DNA of 64,000 nucleotides, taken from NCBI RefSeq assembly GCF_044751345.1, contig NZ_JBIWXY010000001.1, forward strand, positions 372,001 through 436,000, in the 5' to 3' direction. Shown here piece after piece: positions 26,714-35,117 of the stretch. The stretch comes from Methylobacillus methanolivorans (GTDB lineage: Bacteria > Pseudomonadota > Gammaproteobacteria > Burkholderiales > Methylophilaceae). Every line of letters starts with the position of its first letter. The stretch's first letter is position 1. The notes under the pieces were generated by a model, which was not told the DNA's origin, did not search any database, and worked only from the letters and a program-made list of their open reading frames with translations. The position numbers and the translations under genes are program-made.

Positions 26714-27585
26714 TTCATTTCACCCTTGATCACTTTGGCACTCAGTTCCAGCGAGCTATCTTCTGCCAGGGAGGGGTATTGTTGCTTCATGGCTGATACC
26801 AACTCTGCCGAGTTTTTGCTCTTGCCTGCGGCGTGCTCGAAAGCTTGCAGGTATTCGCGTGTAAATGTAACCGCACCTAATCCTGTGGGGGCATCGCCAA
26901 GGTAATGGCCAGGGATGATGGTCTTCGGCTTGAGTGCCGCAACCTCATCCAGGGTGCTCAGCCAGTGCTGGCGGGAGGCGGCAGTTTGGGTATCGGCTAC
27001 CCAGACGTGGATGCCGCTGGACAAAATGACGCCACCGACGACAGCCTTCAACGACGGAATCCACACATAGCTACGATCTGGCGCAGGACCTTGCAAGCCT
27101 TTAACTTCCAGCGTCTGGCCTTCAAGATCGATTTTGTTGCCCTTCAGTACTTCCGGCAGCACCAACGATTGTGGAGCGTTGGCGCCAAGTTGAGGCCCCC
27201 AGTAGTCTTTCTTGCCTTGGCTCGTTGCCTTGATGGCTGCAACGGTTTGTGCAGTCGCGATGACCTTGGCCTTGGGGAAGGCTGCATGCAGTACATCCAG
27301 CCCAAAATAGTAATCGGGATCGCTGTGGCTGATATAAATGGTGGTCAGGCGCTTGCCGGATTGTTGGATGCGCTTGACCAATTCCTGCGCATGATTGCGC
27401 TGGAATTGGGCGTCAATCAATACGATATCGTGCTTGCCGCTGATCAATTCTGACGATACCGGGAAAAAGCCTTGCTCGCCTGGATTAAAAATCTCTAGTT
27501 TCAATGGCTCGGCGGCTACAGCGTGTTCGCCGACGATACCGGTCATGAACACACTTGCCAGTAACAACATGGATTTGAAGCACAT
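26698..27585 (-). CDS. Exported metallo-beta-lactamase-fold protein with altered metal site
   Basis: A 295-residue MBL-fold protein with a signal peptide (residues 1-25). The canonical H-x-H-x-D-H metal motif reads H87-S-D89-P-D91-Y92, so the second and last histidines are replaced by Asp and Tyr. A later P-G-H-Y-L-G-D motif is intact, but the usual central aspartate region reads V-V-G-G-V-I. Catalytic activity may therefore be changed or lost. AAGGAG precedes the ATG. It is the first gene of the operon and faces a LysR gene across a 110-bp gap with a palindrome. Confidence 0.85.
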   Translation of the reverse strand: MCFKSMLLLASVFMTGIVGEHAVAAEPLKLEIFNPGEQGFFPVSSELISGKHDIVLIDAQFQRNHAQELVKRIQQSGKRLTTIYISHSDPDYYFGLDVLHAAFPKAKVIATAQTVAAIKATSQGKKDYWGPQLGANAPQSLVLPEVLKGNKIDLEGQTLEVKGLQGPAPDRSYVWIPSLKAVVGGVILSSGIHVWVADTQTAASRQHWLSTLDEVAALKPKTIIPGHYLGDAPTGLGAVTFTREYLQAFEHAAGKSKNSAELVSAMKQQYPSLAEDSSLELSAKVIKGEMKWPAE

Positions 27586-27652
27586 AGCAGACTCCTTAAC
27601 TGATGATGAGCAGCATCATAGGATTTTTCTTTCATGATAAAAATCACCTAGA

Positions 27653-27671
27653 ATGCAATTGTTTGTTGCAT
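27653..27671. promoter_or_regulatory. LysR-type operator between divergent genes
   Basis: ATGCAA-N7-TTGCAT has perfect six-base arms containing the T-N11-A core of LysR-family binding sites. It lies 24 bp before the LysR start and 68 bp before the divergent MBL-fold gene, the usual place for an autoregulating LysR activator. No other convincing dyad is seen in this gap. Confidence 0.65.
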
Positions 27672-27695
27672 AAATCGATCAAATAAGGGCTATGC

Positions 27696-28592
27696 ATGGA
27701 TAGGATTACCGCTGCAGAAGTATTTGTGTGCATTGCCGAACAAGGCAGCATGACGGCTGCCGCGCAGGCCATGGATATGTCGCGTGCCATGGTGACGCGT
27801 TATCTGGGCCAAATGGAGGAGTGGGCAGGAGTGCGCTTGCTGCACCGCACCACGCGCAGGATGACTCTGACTGAAGCCGGACAAGCGATCTTGCTGCGTT
27901 GTCGCGATATGCTGGCGATTACTGCAGAGATGCACCTCGCACAACAGCCAGGGGATGAGCCGCATGGCTTGTTGCGTATCAGTTGTGCGCAATCTATTGC
28001 CCAATATGGGTTGGCGGCGCTGGTGGGGCGTTATTTGCAGCGTTACCCAATGGCGGCTGTGGAGTTGCAGATCAGTAATCACACCATCAACCTGGTCGAG
28101 GATAGGGTTGACCTGGCTATCCGCATTACCAATGATCTGGCCCCAGGCCTGATTGCCAAGCCTTTGGGCACTTGCCATTCTGTCGTTTGTGCAGCTCCAG
28201 CCTATATCGCTCGCCATGGTGCCCCCAAGGCGGTGGAAGACCTGGCTATGCACCAATGCCTGACCTACTCATATTTTGGCAAGAGCCTGTGGACATTTTT
28301 GCGCCAAGGCGAGGAATACCATGTGCCTGTTAGCGGCAGCCTGACGGCGAATGATTCAACAGTGCTATTGGCGGCAGCGATTGCCGGGGCAGGGGTGAGC
28401 TTGCAACCCGTCCTTGCGGCGGCGGGCCCGATCAGCAGAGGTGAGCTAGAGGTGCTGTTGCCAGATTACCAGCCGCGTTCGTTGGGTATTTATGGGGTTT
28501 ACCAGTCACGTAGCCATATGCCACTGATATTACGCTCCATGCTGGATTTTATGGTTGAGCATTGGGCAGCGAGTATGCCTGAAGCGATTTAG
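27696..28592 (+). CDS. LysR-family transcriptional regulator (divergent to MBL operon)
   Basis: A 298-residue regulator. The N-terminal winged helix-turn-helix (residues 1-60) contains G-S-M-T-A-A-A-Q-A-M-D-M-S-R-A-M-V-T-R, and the effector-binding domain follows. It resembles the AaeR/DmlR/YafC-type subgroup. Divergent placement and the intervening palindrome indicate control of the MBL/DsbA/MoaF-like operon and autoregulation. The final four bases overlap the end of the convergent metR gene. The effector is unknown. Confidence 0.9.
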   Translation: MDRITAAEVFVCIAEQGSMTAAAQAMDMSRAMVTRYLGQMEEWAGVRLLHRTTRRMTLTEAGQAILLRCRDMLAITAEMHLAQQPGDEPHGLLRISCAQSIAQYGLAALVGRYLQRYPMAAVELQISNHTINLVEDRVDLAIRITNDLAPGLIAKPLGTCHSVVCAAPAYIARHGAPKAVEDLAMHQCLTYSYFGKSLWTFLRQGEEYHVPVSGSLTANDSTVLLAAAIAGAGVSLQPVLAAAGPISRGELEVLLPDYQPRSLGIYGVYQSRSHMPLILRSMLDFMVEHWAASMPEAI

Positions 28593-29500
28593 AGTAACTT
28601 GATTTCGCTGAGTTTTTCCAGGCAGGTATCGCGAATGATGCGCGCCAGGTCTTGCGTGTATGGCCGGGTCATGATGTCCGGCATGCCGAGAGCGTGTAGT
28701 TCCGACCACAGGCCTTTGCGGCCAATGGGCTTGGCAATCACATATTCGTGATCTACATAGCTTTGTATGCCCCAATTAGGCAGTGCCGCGATACCGCGGC
28801 GGCTTGCTACCAATTGCATGATGGCAATCGTAAGCTCGCTGGTGCGCCGGGTGAATTCAATGCCTGCGGGCTTGAGTACCTGGCGGATAACGTCGATGCG
28901 CTCTTCCGGCACGGGATAGGTGATCAGCGTTTGTCCGGCAAAATCCTCTGCCATCAATCGTGGTTTGTTGCGCAATTCATGTTCGGGTGGCAATACGCCC
29001 ATGATCTCGAACTTGAATAGCGGAATTGCGCTCAGTTCGCGTAATTTTTCCGGCAGGCTGCCAATGACAAGGTCGGCCTTGCCTTCATGTAGCAAGTGCC
29101 ATGGATCGCTGTGGAATCCGGCCACCAAATCCAGCTCGACTTCTGGCCAGGCGCGGCGGAAGGCATCCATCACCGGCGTCAGCCAATCAAAGCAGGTGTG
29201 GCATTCCAGCACTATCCTCAATTCTCCCGATTGATCGCTCTTGAGGCGAATCAGGTCACGCTCGGCTTTTTCCTGCGCTTCCAGCACTTCCCTGGCCAAG
29301 GCCAGCAGACGCTCTCCAGCCGGCGTGAATCGGATGCCGTGTGCTGTGCGCTGGAACAAGGGGGTGTCGTAATGATTTTCCAGCACGCGTATCTGGTGTG
29401 AAAGTGCTGATTGTGTGAGGAAGACCCGTTCAGCAGCATGAGCCAGCTTGCCGGTCTCGGCAATCGCAATCAGGGATTTCAGGTGGCGGATTTCCAGCAT
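28589..29500 (-). CDS. metR: LysR-family regulator MetR
   Basis: A 303-residue activator of methionine synthesis genes that uses homocysteine as co-effector. The N-terminal HTH M-L-E-I-R-H-L-K-S-L ... F-L-T-Q-S-A-L-S-H-Q-I is typical of MetR. E-C-H-T-C-F-D-W-L in the effector domain (near 120) is a MetR hallmark. It diverges from metE across 134 bp holding a perfect MetR box, confirming the assignment through context. Confidence 0.95.
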   Translation of the reverse strand: MLEIRHLKSLIAIAETGKLAHAAERVFLTQSALSHQIRVLENHYDTPLFQRTAHGIRFTPAGERLLALAREVLEAQEKAERDLIRLKSDQSGELRIVLECHTCFDWLTPVMDAFRRAWPEVELDLVAGFHSDPWHLLHEGKADLVIGSLPEKLRELSAIPLFKFEIMGVLPPEHELRNKPRLMAEDFAGQTLITYPVPEERIDVIRQVLKPAGIEFTRRTSELTIAIMQLVASRRGIAALPNWGIQSYVDHEYVIAKPIGRKGLWSELHALGMPDIMTRPYTQDLARIIRDTCLEKLSEIKLL

Positions 29501-29517
29501 GGCGTACTTGCTTGATA

Positions 29518-29530
29518 TGAATTTAATTCA
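29518..29530. promoter_or_regulatory. MetR box in metR-metE intergenic region
   Basis: TGAATTTAATTCA exactly matches the MetR consensus TGAA-N5-TTCA. It stands 18 bp from the metR start and 105 bp from the metE start. The position permits autorepression of metR and activation of metE, as in enterobacteria. Confidence 0.8.
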
Positions 29531-29634
29531 AGTTTATCAAAAAAACTTTCGCTTTTTTAAATTTATTGCATCCGTGAAAATTCCTGCACTTTTTCAATCA
29601 ACTCATACACATCATTCAAGCAAGGGATTCAAGC

Positions 29635-31896
29635 ATGGCAATTGCACATATTCTGGGATATCCGCGTATCGGCGAGAAACGCGCACTCAAGTTTGCCCAA
29701 GAGGCATTCTGGAAAGGGGAGCTCAATGCGACAGGTTTGCAGGAAGTAGGCAAGGGGTTGCGTGAACAGCATTGGCAAAAGCAGGCAGGCTTGGGCTTTA
29801 TCACCGCTGGTGATTTCACGTTTTACGATCACGTGCTGGATCATGCCGTGATGTTTGGCGCAGTGCCGGAGCGTTTTGGCTTTCAAAGGGGAGTATTGTC
29901 GGAGGAGCAATATTTTGCCTTGGCGCGAGGTAATGCCAGCCAGCCTGCGATGGAAATGACCAAGTGGTTTGATACCAACTATCACTATATCGTGCCGGAG
30001 TTGAGCGCAGACACGCGGTTTTCCATCAATGCCCACGAATTCCTCAGCCGCCTGGATGAAGCACAGGCGCAAGGCAAAACGGTCAAGCCAGTGTTGTTGG
30101 GGCCAGTCAGCCTGCTGTACCTGAGCAAGGCCAGGGATCGTGACCGCTTGCAATTGCTCGATGGGTTGGCAGAGCAATATGCTTATCTGTTGCGTGAGCT
30201 CTACCATCGCAAGATTGAATGGTTGCAGATCGATGAGCCAGTGTTGGCGCTAGATCTTGATGATCAGTGGCTGAAGGCATTTGAGCGTGCTTATGCCTGG
30301 TTGCGCACGCAACGCCCGAAGATTCTGCTGGCTACTTATTTTGCCAATGTGTCTCGCTATCAAGGTTTTATTACTGGCCTGCCGGTCGATGGTATTCATC
30401 TTGACCTGGTACGTGCGCCTGAACAACTGGCACCTTGGCTCAATGCCTTGCCTGGGCACTGGGTGTTATCGGCAGGGGTAGTCGATGGCCGCAATATCTG
30501 GCGCAATGATCTGCGCCGCAGCCTCGATATCCTGCAAACACTGGCGCAAAAGCTCGGTGATCGCTTATGGGTGGCACCAAGTTGCTCGTTGTTGCATACC
30601 CCCGTGACCTTGGCTCATGAAGAAAACCTTGATCCAGAAATCAAGCACTGGTTGGCCTTTGCGGATGAAAAAATTGCCGAAGTTGCCACCTTGGCGCGTG
30701 CCTTGAATGAAGGCGAAGGGAGCATCGCCAGCGAGCTGGCCGCATCTGATGCTGCCGTGCAATCACGCCGGACCTCCAGCCGGGTACACAATGCGGATGT
30801 GCAGGCCAGAATTACTGCCTTGGATAAAATCAACCCAGAGCGTCATCGTGCCTTTGCTGAGCGCAAGGCCGTGCAGCAAGCTCGCTACAATCTGCCTGCA
30901 TTGCCAACCACGACCATAGGTTCCTTCCCGCAGACCGCGGATATTCGCGCCAGTCGAGCTGCTTTCAAGCAGGGCAAGCTATCGACCGATCGTTATCAGC
31001 AGGATATGCAGCAGCATATCGAATTCGCTATTCGCGAGCAGGAGGCACTGGATATTGATGTGCTCGTGCATGGTGAAGCCGAGCGCAACGATATGGTGGA
31101 GTATTTTGGCGAGCAGCTGGCTGGCTACGCGTTTACCCAATATGGCTGGGTGCAGAGCTATGGCTCCCGTTGCGTCAAACCGCCTGTGATTTATGGGGAT
31201 GTTTATCGCCCGCAGCCGATGACGGTAGAAACGGCGCGTTATGCTCAATCGCTCACCAGCCGCCCGGTCAAGGGTATGCTCACTGGCCCGGTGACGATGC
31301 TGCAATGGTCGTTTGTCCGAGACGATCAACCACGCCAATCCACAGCAATGCAGCTTGCATTGGCAATACGTGACGAGGTGGATGACTTGCAGCAGGCCGG
31401 TATTGGCATTATCCAGATCGACGAGCCAGCGCTGCGTGAAGGCTTGCCGCTACAACAGGCCGAATGGAAGCAATACCTGGATTGGGCAGTGAGGGCATTC
31501 AAGCTTAGTGCCAGCGTGGCCGAGGATGACACCCAAATCCATACGCATATGTGCTATTCGGAGTTCAATGACATTCTGCCTGCCATTGCAGCCATGGATG
31601 CGGATGTGATCACCATCGAGACTTCGCGTTCGCACATGGAGCTGCTGGATGGTTTTGGCGAGTTTGCTTACCCGAACGACATTGGCCCCGGTGTATACGA
31701 CATTCATTCCCCCCGTGTGCCGACGATTGCTGAAATCGAGGCATTGTTGCGCCGTGCGGCTAGTGTCGTGCCTCTTGCGCAGTTATGGGTTAACCCGGAT
31801 TGCGGCCTCAAGACCCGCGGCTGGGCAGAAACGCGTACCGCACTGGATAATATGGTGCAGGTGGCCAAGCAGTTGCGTACTGAATTGGCTGCTTAA
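29635..31896 (+). CDS. metE: Cobalamin-independent methionine synthase
   Basis: Transfers a methyl group from 5-methyltetrahydropteroyl-triglutamate to homocysteine without vitamin B12. It has 753 residues, the same length as E. coli MetE. The N-terminal half begins with I-L-G-Y-P-R-I-G. The C-terminal half has T-T-T-I-G-S-F-P-Q-T and zinc ligands in H-M-C-Y-S-E-F and N-P-D-C-G-L-K-T. AAGGGAT lies before the ATG. Unlike the downstream nrd operon it has no B12 riboswitch; the MetR box upstream is the visible control. Confidence 0.97.
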   Translation: MAIAHILGYPRIGEKRALKFAQEAFWKGELNATGLQEVGKGLREQHWQKQAGLGFITAGDFTFYDHVLDHAVMFGAVPERFGFQRGVLSEEQYFALARGNASQPAMEMTKWFDTNYHYIVPELSADTRFSINAHEFLSRLDEAQAQGKTVKPVLLGPVSLLYLSKARDRDRLQLLDGLAEQYAYLLRELYHRKIEWLQIDEPVLALDLDDQWLKAFERAYAWLRTQRPKILLATYFANVSRYQGFITGLPVDGIHLDLVRAPEQLAPWLNALPGHWVLSAGVVDGRNIWRNDLRRSLDILQTLAQKLGDRLWVAPSCSLLHTPVTLAHEENLDPEIKHWLAFADEKIAEVATLARALNEGEGSIASELAASDAAVQSRRTSSRVHNADVQARITALDKINPERHRAFAERKAVQQARYNLPALPTTTIGSFPQTADIRASRAAFKQGKLSTDRYQQDMQQHIEFAIREQEALDIDVLVHGEAERNDMVEYFGEQLAGYAFTQYGWVQSYGSRCVKPPVIYGDVYRPQPMTVETARYAQSLTSRPVKGMLTGPVTMLQWSFVRDDQPRQSTAMQLALAIRDEVDDLQQAGIGIIQIDEPALREGLPLQQAEWKQYLDWAVRAFKLSASVAEDDTQIHTHMCYSEFNDILPAIAAMDADVITIETSRSHMELLDGFGEFAYPNDIGPGVYDIHSPRVPTIAEIEALLRRAASVVPLAQLWVNPDCGLKTRGWAETRTALDNMVQVAKQLRTELAA

Positions 31897-32216
31897 TCAG
31901 GCGACTGGTGTGCCTGGAGTAGCGTGGTGATCGCTTCCACGCTCTCCGGCCGCACTACACGACCAATTTCTACGCCATTGTGCAGCAAGATCAGGGTGGG
32001 CCACAGCTTAATGCGGAAGCTGCGGCCCAGCCGCTTGCCAGGGCCATCTTCTATGCGCTCGTGGCGCAGCGTGGGGTGAAACTGTAGCGCGCTGTTCAGC
32101 AGCGGCTGTGCACGCTGGCAAAAGCCACACCAACTCGCGCCAAATTCAAGCAGTAACGCACCCGGTATTTGCTCAATCTCTGCACGGCTAGGTTCGGGAG
32201 TGATGGCTGGTTTCAT
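31893..32216 (-). CDS. Thioredoxin-like protein (CGFC)
   Basis: A 107-residue thioredoxin-fold protein with the active site C-G-F-C at residues 30-33 and the cis-proline in L-W-P-T-L near 73. It lacks a signal peptide, so it should be cytosolic. The C-G-F-C pair departs from the standard C-G-P-C, which usually shifts redox potential. Its 3' end overlaps metE by four bases, convergently. Its start faces the nrd regulatory region, so it may share divergent control elements. Confidence 0.85.
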   Translation of the reverse strand: MKPAITPEPSRAEIEQIPGALLLEFGASWCGFCQRAQPLLNSALQFHPTLRHERIEDGPGKRLGRSFRIKLWPTLILLHNGVEIGRVVRPESVEAITTLLQAHQSPD

Positions 32217-32355
32217 GGTAGGTCTTTTTATTCCCCATTTTTACGCGCCCATCTTGGCGAAAATATCGTTTCATGATAGCTCAATTCATGATGCAGAGAT
32301 GGCTAGAAAATTCTTCAAAAAATTTCTCCTTAAAAATCCTGCATATACCTCAAAA

Positions 32356-32371
32356 AATCAATATATAGTGT
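32356..32371. promoter_or_regulatory. NrdR box 1
   Basis: AATCAATATATAGTGT matches 14 of 16 positions of the NrdR consensus acaCwATATATwGtGt. It lies upstream of the predicted nrd promoter and pairs with a second box whose first base is 32 bp downstream, leaving 16 bp between the boxes, which is the usual NrdR spacing of about three helical turns. Confidence 0.75.
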
Positions 32372-32380
32372 TTTGTAGTC

Positions 32381-32409
32381 TACACAAGCACATTTTATTG
32401 AGCTATATT
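32381..32409 (+). promoter_or_regulatory. Predicted nrd promoter
   Basis: A -35-like TACACA (32381-32386) and a -10-like TATATT (32404-32409) are separated by 17 bp. Transcription would start near 32416, one or two bases before the P1 helix of the cobalamin riboswitch. The second NrdR box lies between the two hexamers, so NrdR binding would block RNA polymerase. Confidence 0.55.
32388..32403. promoter_or_regulatory. NrdR box 2
   Basis: GCACATTTTATTGAGC matches about 11 of 16 positions of the NrdR consensus and is weaker than box 1. The evidence for it is the position: exactly 32 bp from box 1, start to start, and between the -35 and -10 elements. Confidence 0.55.
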
Positions 32410-32417
32410 CCATCCCA

Positions 32418-32616
32418 CTACGGTGTTCGACAGCGGTTCGATTCAGTCGAGAAAAGGGAATGCGATGAACGGGTTTAGGCCTGTTTAAACCGCAGCTGCC
32501 CCCGCAACTGTAACTGGAGAGTGGTGTGCCATATTGATAGCCACTAGGCCTGTGAGTGTAGGGCCTGGGAAGGCTGGCAAACTGCGGAGACCCGGAAGCC
32601 AGGAAACCTGCCGTAG
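32418..32616 (+). ncRNA. Cobalamin (adenosylcobalamin-type) riboswitch
   Basis: The B12 box is visible at 32494-32513 (AGCTGCCCCCGCAACTGTAA). The 3' conserved box is AGCCAGGAAACCTGCC at 32597-32612, with GGGAATGCG near 32457 and CCTGGGAAGGC near 32565. The closing P1 helix is CTACGG (32418-32423) with CCGTAG (32611-32616), which fixes the limits. It lies in the 5' leader of nrdA, so bound cobalamin should lower class Ia ribonucleotide reductase expression. Such control is known in bacteria that also have a B12-dependent reductase (NrdJ). Confidence 0.93.
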
Positions 32617-32775
32617 ATTATTTTCATAACGTTTGAGGCGGGGTGTCCTCAGCAGATAGCTATCGTGGCCAATGCCGCGAAGCAGTTCATTTTGCTGACT
32701 CCATGCATGTAGGCTTGACCGGGAGTCTGGTCGCCAGGGCATGGAGACACCTTGCTTCCTGACAGGGAGCCTTAG
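32617..32775 (+). promoter_or_regulatory. Expression platform / leader between riboswitch and nrdA
   Basis: About 160 bases of untranslated leader. CTCCATGC (32699-32706) pairs with GCATGGAG (32739-32746), and TCAGCA (32649-32654) pairs with TGCTGA (32693-32698). The ribosome-binding site CAGGGAGC lies just before the ATG at 32776. No T-run terminator is present, so control at translation initiation (or Rho access) is more likely than intrinsic termination. Confidence 0.5.
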
Positions 32776-35055
32776 ATGACACAGTATGAATCCATGAATG
32801 CCACCAAGCGGGATGGTCGTCGTGAGCCGATCAACTTGGACAAGATCCATCGTGTGATCGATTGGGCGGCACAGGGACTGGACAATGTATCGGTATCGCA
32901 GGTCGAGCTGAAGTCGCACATCCAGTTCTATGACGGAATTCGTACCGATGTCATTCATGAAACCATTATTAAGTCCGCCGCTGACTTGATCTCAGAAGAG
33001 ACGCCGGATTACCAGTACCTTGCCGCACGCCTTTCCATTTTCCACCTGCGCAAGATCGCCTACGGCCAGTTTGAGCCGCCGCATTTGTTTGACCACGTCA
33101 CCAAGCTTACCGAGATGGGCAAGTACGATCAGCACCTTCTGGCTGATTACAGCCGCGAAGAGTTTGACGAGCTGAACAGTCATATCGACCATTGGCGCGA
33201 TATGAATTTCTCTTACGCTGCCGTGAAGCAGCTGGAAGGCAAATACCTGGTGCAAAACCGGGTGACCAAGAAGATCTACGAGAGCCCACAGTTCCTCTAC
33301 ATCCTGGTGGCAATGTGCTTGTTTGCCAAGTATGAGGGTAAGGCGCGCCTGGAATACATCAAGCGCTTCTACGATGCGGTATCCACCTTCAAGATTTCCC
33401 TGCCTACGCCCATCATGTCCGGTGTGCGTACACCGACCCGCCAGTTCAGCTCCTGCGTGCTGATTGAGTGCGACGACAGCCTGGATAGTATCAATGCGAC
33501 AACCAGCGCGATTGTGAAGTATGTTTCGCAACGTGCTGGGATTGGCGTGAATGCAGGCCGCATCCGCGCATTGGGCAGTGAGATCCGTGGTGGCGAGGCG
33601 CAGCATACTGGCTGCTTGCCTTTCTATAAACTGTTCCAGGCCGCAGTAAAATCTTGTTCGCAGGGTGGCGTGCGTGGCGGTGCGGCAACCTTGTTCTATC
33701 CTCTGTGGCACCTGGAAGTTGAATCACTGCTGGTATTGAAGAACAACCGCGGCGTGGAAGAAAATCGTGTACGCCATCTTGATTACGGCGTGCAGATCAA
33801 CCGTTTGCTCTATCAGCGCCTGATCAAGGGTGGCGACATCACACTGTTCTCACCGCACGATGTACCAGGGCTTTATGATGCTTTCTTTGCCGACCAGGAT
33901 GAGTTTGAGCGCCTGTATACGCAATACGAAGCTGATGACAGCATCCGCAAGCGTAGCTTGCCAGCAGTGGACCTGTTTTCCTTGCTGATGCAGGAGCGCG
34001 CAGGCACGGGCCGCATTTATATCCAGAACGTCGACCATTGCAACACTCACAGCCCGTTCAACCCGAAGCTGGCCCCGGTGCGCCAATCCAACCTATGTAT
34101 GGAAATCGCACTGCCTACACACCCGCTTGAAGATATCAATGACGAGCAGGGCGAGATTGCCTTGTGCACCTTGTCCGCCTTTAACCTTGGTGCGTTGGAA
34201 AACCTCGGTGAATTGGAAGGCTTGGCCGACCTTGTGGTGCGTGCGCTGGATGCCTTGCTGGAGTATCAGGATTACCCGGTCAAGGCGGCACTCAATGCCA
34301 CTGACAAGCGTCGCTCGCTTGGCGTAGGCGTGATCAATTACGCTTATTACCTTGCCAAGAATAGCACTGGCTACACCGATGAAGCGGCGCTAGGGTTGAC
34401 CCATCGCACCTTTGAGGCGATCCAGTATTACCTGTTGAAAGCCTCGGTACAGCTTGCGCGTGAATTCGGTCCTTGTGGTGCGTTTAATGAAACAACCTAT
34501 GCGCAAGGCATCTTGCCGATCGACACTTACAAGAAAGACCTGGATGCCGTATGTAACGAGGCATTGCAGCTGGATTGGGAGCAACTGCGCAAGGATATCG
34601 TCGCGAATGGTTTGCGCAACTCCACATTGACTGCGCTGATGCCTTCCGAGACTTCCAGCCAGATCGCCAATGCGACCAACGGCATTGAGCCACCGCGTGG
34701 CTTGGTGTCGGTCAAGCAATCCAAGGATGGCATCCTGCGCCAAGTGGTGCCCGAGATCGAGCGCCTGCGCCATCAATACCAGTTGCTGTGGTCGCTGCCG
34801 AATAATGATGGCTATCTCAAGCTGGTGGGCATCATGCAGAAGTTTGTCGATCAGTCGATTTCTTCCAATACCAACTACGATCCCAAGCGCTTCGAGGGCG
34901 GCAAGGTGCCGATGAAGCAGTTGCTCAAGGATTTGTTGCAGGCTTACAAGCTTGGCGTCAAAACCCTCTACTACCACAACACTCGCGATGGGGCGAGCGA
35001 AGGCGGTAGCGAGGCGGAAGATGACGGTTGCGCCAGCGGTGCTTGCAAGATCTAG
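32776..35055 (+). CDS. nrdA: Class Ia ribonucleotide reductase, alpha subunit
   Basis: Large catalytic subunit, 759 residues (E. coli 761), that reduces ribonucleoside diphosphates to deoxy forms. An N-terminal ATP-cone with K-R-D-G-R-R-E-P-I provides dATP feedback. The active-site loop N-L-C-M-E-I-A-L-P-T and the C-terminal redox pair G-C-A-S-G-A-C-K-I, which relays electrons from thioredoxin or glutaredoxin, are intact. A good ribosome-binding site AGGGAG precedes the ATG. First gene of nrdA-nrdB-fdx, under NrdR boxes and a cobalamin riboswitch. Confidence 0.97.
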   Translation: MTQYESMNATKRDGRREPINLDKIHRVIDWAAQGLDNVSVSQVELKSHIQFYDGIRTDVIHETIIKSAADLISEETPDYQYLAARLSIFHLRKIAYGQFEPPHLFDHVTKLTEMGKYDQHLLADYSREEFDELNSHIDHWRDMNFSYAAVKQLEGKYLVQNRVTKKIYESPQFLYILVAMCLFAKYEGKARLEYIKRFYDAVSTFKISLPTPIMSGVRTPTRQFSSCVLIECDDSLDSINATTSAIVKYVSQRAGIGVNAGRIRALGSEIRGGEAQHTGCLPFYKLFQAAVKSCSQGGVRGGAATLFYPLWHLEVESLLVLKNNRGVEENRVRHLDYGVQINRLLYQRLIKGGDITLFSPHDVPGLYDAFFADQDEFERLYTQYEADDSIRKRSLPAVDLFSLLMQERAGTGRIYIQNVDHCNTHSPFNPKLAPVRQSNLCMEIALPTHPLEDINDEQGEIALCTLSAFNLGALENLGELEGLADLVVRALDALLEYQDYPVKAALNATDKRRSLGVGVINYAYYLAKNSTGYTDEAALGLTHRTFEAIQYYLLKASVQLAREFGPCGAFNETTYAQGILPIDTYKKDLDAVCNEALQLDWEQLRKDIVANGLRNSTLTALMPSETSSQIANATNGIEPPRGLVSVKQSKDGILRQVVPEIERLRHQYQLLWSLPNNDGYLKLVGIMQKFVDQSISSNTNYDPKRFEGGKVPMKQLLKDLLQAYKLGVKTLYYHNTRDGASEGGSEAEDDGCASGACKI

Positions 35056-35117
35056 CAAGCAGGTGAAGGATGGGGCGGCAGGCACGCCGCCCTGATTGAA
35101 GAATATAGAGACAAATC

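Noticed and set aside
29573..29598. Second possible MetR site (TGAA ... TTCA) nearer to metE
   Set aside because: The half-sites are 14 bases apart instead of five, so it does not fit the consensus.
32200..32478. 92-codon frame across the nrd regulatory region
   Set aside because: It covers the NrdR boxes, promoter and first part of the riboswitch, and has no similarity to a protein.
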